From assembly GCA_017555925.1 (NCBI GenBank), contig JAFZFL010000044.1, positions 1 through 8,877 of the forward strand: a DNA stretch of 8,877 bases. Reading direction: 5' to 3'. The notes beneath the pieces are model-generated. The model was not told where the DNA came from. It saw nothing but the letters and a program-made list of their open reading frames with translations, and ran no database searches. This document shows positions 5,182 through 8,877 of this stretch, piece by piece. A program made the translations under genes and the position numbers. The stretch is from Bacteroidales bacterium. GTDB lineage: Bacteria; Bacteroidota; Bacteroidia; Bacteroidales; UBA932. Numbering within the stretch: position 1 is the stretch's first letter; every line of letters begins with the position of its first letter.

Positions 5182-8100
5182 TTATTTCGCAAACTGTTTT
5201 GCCAATTTTTTACGGTTATTCTTTACACCGTTACCTGCAAATATCGCGTATAGTGTAGGTACAATGACAAGAGTAATTAGAGTTGATACTGAAAGACCCC
5301 AAGCAACAGTAAGACCCATACTTCTCCACATTTCAGATCCTGTACCTGTTCCCACAGCCATTGGCACCATACCCAACACTGTAGTAAGAGTAGTCATAAG
5401 TACCGGTCTCAAACGTGACTTACCTGCTGTTACAACCGAAAGAAGGATACCCATACCTCTTTCACGACACAGGATTGTATAGTCAATAAGCACAATACCG
5501 TTCTTAACCACAATACCCAACAGCATCAACAGACCAACCATCGCCATAATACCCATTGGTGTTCCTGTAAATACCAGACCCATCAATACACCAACAACGG
5601 CAAACGGAATTGAGAACATGATTACAAACGGATATGTAAGTGACTCAAACTGTGCAGCCATCACAATGAACACAAGTATTACTACAAGAAGCATAAGTGT
5701 AATAAGGTCTGCAAATGACTCCTGCTGGTCTTCGTATGTACCACCCAACTGCCATGCTATATCTGATGGAATCTCCATTGCTTTCATCTCTTTGTTAACA
5801 AGAGCAACAACATCACTCATCGCCATGTCTTTAGGACATACCACCTTAACTGTAACCAATCTCTCACGGTCTTTACGCTCAATGGTTGGAGGAGTAAGGA
5901 TCTCCTCTACATTACCAAGGTCACGTATTCTTATACCCTTGCCCATACTGTTGTAGACAAGAATATTCTCGATATCCTCTACAGACTGACGGAACTCAGG
6001 AGCGTATCTTACTGTAATATCATACTCCTCTCCATCTTCTCTATAGTATGAAGCCAACGCACCGTTGATTCTGTTTCTCAAGAACTGTGCGGCTGTTGAA
6101 GTGTTAAGACCGTTAATAGCCAATTTCTCTCTGTCGAAATCTACTTGATACTCAGGAGTATACTCCTCTCTACTTACAACAACCTCATTAATGCTCTCAT
6201 AAGACTTCATGATTCTTGTAAGATCATTGGCAACTTTATCTGTTGCAGCAAAATCATATCCGTAGATCTCTACATCAACTGTTGACTGTCCGCCCATACC
6301 TCCATTCTGGCCACCGGCGGTTACCTGGAATGTTCTGATTATTGGGTACTCAGACAAATCCTTACGCATCATATCACAAATCTCCTGCAATCCTCTTTCA
6401 CGCTCCTCCATATCTGTAAGGGCTATATTGAATGACATGATGTGTGTACCGTTAGCACTCATTGATGCAAATGTATTGTCTGTATCTGCAGCACCCTCAG
6501 TAACGTTACATCTGGTAATCTCAGGATACTTCTTCATAAACTTCTCTGCAAGTTCAAGGGCAAGCTCTCTTGTAATATCCTGACGTGTACCGATAGGCAA
6601 TTTTACAGAGATTGAGATACGTCCATTATCCTGTGCTGGGAAGAACTCTGTCTTCATTTTTGGACCAAGGATCAGAATTGCTCCAACAAAGACACCCAAG
6701 CCCAACATTACAATAGTTCTTCTGTGATGTACAGACCATCCCAACAATTTTCCGTATGCCACATCCAATGCATCCAAGCCTTTGTTTATAGGTACAAAGA
6801 ACATTTTCTGGAATCTTCCCAATTTTGGATTAAGACGCAACAACTGAGAACAGAGCATTGGAATCAATGATAGAGCCGCTACTGTTGAAACTATCATAAT
6901 GATACTTACAATCCAACCCAACTGACGGAACAATACACCGCTCAAACCGCTGATCATTGTCATTGGCATAAATACTGCCAACATGGTAAGCGTTGAAGCT
7001 ACAACTGAAATTGCCACCTCATTTGTAGCATGTATTGCAGCCTGTTTTGGACGGCTTCCACGCTCAATATGGGTTGTAATATTCTCAAGAACCACAATAG
7101 CATCATCCACAACCATACCAATAGCTATTGACAACGAACTCATTGATATGATGTTAAGCGAACTGCCTGTTGCAAAGAGATACATTAGCGAAGCCAACAA
7201 AGAGATAGGAATTGTAAGCGCAATAATGAATGTTGCTCTCCATCTTCCCAAGAATGCATATACCACAAATACAACAAGCAAGAATGTAATTGCAATGGTC
7301 TCCTTCAAAGAGTTCATTGTACTTACAATATTGTCTGAAGTGTCTACAATCACGCCTAATTTTACATCTGAAGGCAGTGATTCCTGAATCTCAGGCAATT
7401 TTGCTTTAATCTTTTTGGAAATCTCAACAGAGTTTGATCCTGCCTGTTTCTGAATTACAATCATTCCACCCTTCTTGAGGTTACTGAATGTCTCTTGAGC
7501 CCTCTCTTCCAAACCATCCTCAACACGTGCCACATCCCTCAAGTAGATGGTACTTCCGTTATAGTGACCAACAACAAGGTTCAACATCTCTGACGCATCT
7601 GCAAACTCTTTCTGCACACGCAAAGCGTATGTATTTGAACCCACATCAATACTACCGCCAGGCATGTTTCTGTTCTCCATTCCAATGATTGAAGAGATTG
7701 TCTCAATTGAAAGGTTGTATGCCTCAAGTTTATGAGGGTCGCAATAGACCTTCAATTCACGTTTTGCCGCACCTGTAACAGATACCGCTCCTACACCTTT
7801 CACACGTGCCAAAGGATTGGCAACCTTGTCGTCCAATATCTTGTAAAGACCTGGAGTACTCTCCTCTGCAGTTACAGAGAGCATAATGATTGGAATGTCA
7901 TCTGCACCAAATTTGAAGATAATAGGGTTACCTACATCATCCGGCAGTGCCGACTCAACCATATCCAGTTTGTCACGCACATCGTTGGTTGCAACATCAA
8001 TGTCTATTCCATATTCAAACTCCAGAGTAATGATGGAGATATTCTCTTTTGATTGTGATGTAATATGCTTCAGATTCTCACAACTGTTAAGCACATTCTC

Positions 8101-8301
8101 CAACGGCTTGGTTACGTTGTTCTCTATATCCGAAGCACTCGCACCTGCATAACTGGTCATGACCATAATTGAATTGGTCTCAATCTCAGGTATCAGGTCT
8201 ATAGGTATATTTATAAGTGAAAAGATACCGAATATAGCCACAGCCACAAATATAAGGGCGGTGGTAATTGGTTTTTTCACAGCTGATTCATATAAACTCA
8301 T
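5182..8301 (-). CDS. RND multidrug efflux transporter, AcrB-type permease
   Basis: The inner-membrane pump of a tripartite efflux complex, using the proton gradient to export substrates through a periplasmic adaptor and an outer-membrane channel. It has 1039 residues, full length for the HAE family. Seen: an N-terminal helix (about 10-30), a first periplasmic domain, a helix cluster at about 335-490 with GMVVDDAIVVLEN (395-407) giving the TM4 aspartate pair 399-400, a helix at about 530-546 followed by FFPAQDNG (553-560), a second periplasmic domain, and a final helix cluster at about 866-1022 with GIVVKNGIVLID (929-940) holding the TM10 lysine 933. These residues form the proton relay in AcrB. 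A glycine-rich segment lies at 663-672. The ATG at 8301 matches the family N-terminus (MSLYESAVKKPI). It follows the adaptor gene by 60 nt with no promoter seen. Substrates cannot be predicted; no metal-specific features are evident. Confidence 0.95.
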   Translation of the reverse strand: MSLYESAVKKPITTALIFVAVAIFGIFSLINIPIDLIPEIETNSIMVMTSYAGASASDIENNVTKPLENVLNSCENLKHITSQSKENISIITLEFEYGIDIDVATNDVRDKLDMVESALPDDVGNPIIFKFGADDIPIIMLSVTAEESTPGLYKILDDKVANPLARVKGVGAVSVTGAAKRELKVYCDPHKLEAYNLSIETISSIIGMENRNMPGGSIDVGSNTYALRVQKEFADASEMLNLVVGHYNGSTIYLRDVARVEDGLEERAQETFSNLKKGGMIVIQKQAGSNSVEISKKIKAKLPEIQESLPSDVKLGVIVDTSDNIVSTMNSLKETIAITFLLVVFVVYAFLGRWRATFIIALTIPISLLASLMYLFATGSSLNIISMSSLSIAIGMVVDDAIVVLENITTHIERGSRPKQAAIHATNEVAISVVASTLTMLAVFMPMTMISGLSGVLFRQLGWIVSIIMIVSTVAALSLIPMLCSQLLRLNPKLGRFQKMFFVPINKGLDALDVAYGKLLGWSVHHRRTIVMLGLGVFVGAILILGPKMKTEFFPAQDNGRISISVKLPIGTRQDITRELALELAEKFMKKYPEITRCNVTEGAADTDNTFASMSANGTHIMSFNIALTDMEERERGLQEICDMMRKDLSEYPIIRTFQVTAGGQNGGMGGQSTVDVEIYGYDFAATDKVANDLTRIMKSYESINEVVVSREEYTPEYQVDFDREKLAINGLNTSTAAQFLRNRINGALASYYREDGEEYDITVRYAPEFRQSVEDIENILVYNSMGKGIRIRDLGNVEEILTPPTIERKDRERLVTVKVVCPKDMAMSDVVALVNKEMKAMEIPSDIAWQLGGTYEDQQESFADLITLMLLVVILVFIVMAAQFESLTYPFVIMFSIPFAVVGVLMGLVFTGTPMGIMAMVGLLMLLGIVVKNGIVLIDYTILCRERGMGILLSVVTAGKSRLRPVLMTTLTTVLGMVPMAVGTGTGSEMWRSMGLTVAWGLSVSTLITLVIVPTLYAIFAGNGVKNNRKKLAKQFAK

Positions 8302-8361
8302 CTCTATAAAATATATTAATGTTTTTACTTAATGGATTTTTTATTGACTACAGCGCACTGA

Positions 8362-8877
8362 TTACTGTACAACTTCAACAGCAGCACCATTGGTCAAACG
8401 TGCATGACCCTCAACTACTACATTATCACCAGAGTTAAGACCGCTTATAATCTCATACTCAGTATCCATCCTTCTTCCCAACTCAACTTTTTTGAAGACA
8501 ACTTTATTATCTTCAACCACATATACAAATCTGTCGCCTGCACCTGTAAGTTTTACAATTGCCATATCAGGAACTACCACGTGGTTTGCTGTGCCATAAG
8601 CAAATGTTGCTCTTGCAAACATACCCGGACGGACTCTGCCATTTGCATTGTCAATCTTTATCTCAACAGGGAAGGTTCTTGTCTGGGCATTGATGGTAGG
8701 ATATACCAATGAGACTTTGCCTTTGAACACCTCATCGCCATAAACATCAAGCTTCACATCCACTTCCATTCCCTTTTTAATGCTTGTAAACAACTTCTCT
8801 GATGCATTTACCAATAGTTTTACAGGACGTATCTGCTCCACCACAAACAGAGGCATTGCTCCACTGTACATATCTCC
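8362..8877 (-). CDS. RND efflux periplasmic adaptor (HlyD/AcrA family), 5' truncated by window edge
   Basis: The C-terminal part of a membrane fusion protein that links the inner-membrane pump to the outer-membrane channel. About 171 residues are visible, and the frame stays open to the window end, adding GD before the first in-frame Met. Visible are the end of the lipoyl-like domain (GDMYSGAMPLFVV), the beta-barrel region with VYGDEVFKGKVSLVYP, the conserved VRPGMFARATF segment, and the membrane-proximal domain ending in VVEGHARLTNGAAVEVVQ. The signal peptide or lipobox and the hairpin domain lie outside. It is the first visible gene of the operon, upstream of the pump gene on the same strand, the usual adaptor-pump order. 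The operon promoter and any TolC-type gene must be beyond the right edge or elsewhere. Confidence 0.92.
   Translation of the reverse strand, partial: GDMYSGAMPLFVVEQIRPVKLLVNASEKLFTSIKKGMEVDVKLDVYGDEVFKGKVSLVYPTINAQTRTFPVEIKIDNANGRVRPGMFARATFAYGTANHVVVPDMAIVKLTGAGDRFVYVVEDNKVVFKKVELGRRMDTEYEIISGLNSGDNVVVEGHARLTNGAAVEVVQ

Noticed and set aside
5264..8152. Several plus-strand open frames antisense to the pump gene
   Set aside because: They are mirror frames of a well-supported RND gene and show no protein features of their own.

Overview
The window looks like a chromosomal stretch from a member of the Bacteroidota, most likely the order Bacteroidales. Four things point there. Promoter-like sites match the Bacteroides -7 consensus TAnnTTTG. 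Most genes lack a strong Shine-Dalgarno. The oligopeptide transporter reads NMGER where the classical family motif is ExxER. A short PII-like gene follows an RND efflux pump gene. No rRNA, tRNA, CRISPR array, transposase or phage gene was recognised.

Layout, left to right. Positions 1-348 hold no convincing gene but contain an imperfect palindrome of about 155 bp (2-159). Positions 349-606 (minus) encode an 85-residue, probably exported, cysteine-rich protein that I do not recognise. Its Shine-Dalgarno lies inside a long AU-rich hairpin. Positions 662-1064 are non-coding and repeat-rich: two related 42-nt palindromic units, a 21-nt tandem pair, a run of degenerate 11-14-nt units, and a terminator with one arm duplicated. 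Positions 1065-2624 (minus) encode a POT-family peptide transporter. It is divergent from a plus-strand gene pair, and the two promoters appear to overlap in 2695-2753. The plus-strand pair is a LpxL/HtrB-type lipid A acyltransferase (2768-3763) overlapping by 4 bp a family 2 glycosyltransferase (3760-4812).

The right half (4832-8877, all minus) is a tripartite efflux operon read right to left. It starts with a periplasmic adaptor truncated by the window edge, continues with a full-length RND transporter of 1039 residues, and ends with a 96-residue PII-like protein. A GC-rich intercistronic hairpin separates the pump gene from the PII-like gene. An outer-membrane TolC-type channel gene is not in the window.

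Functionally the genes are mostly cell-envelope: peptide uptake, lipid A or surface glycan building, and efflux. No complete new system is evident. The least explained parts are the small cysteine-rich protein with its occluded ribosome binding site, the palindromic repeats around it, and the PII-like protein attached to the efflux operon.
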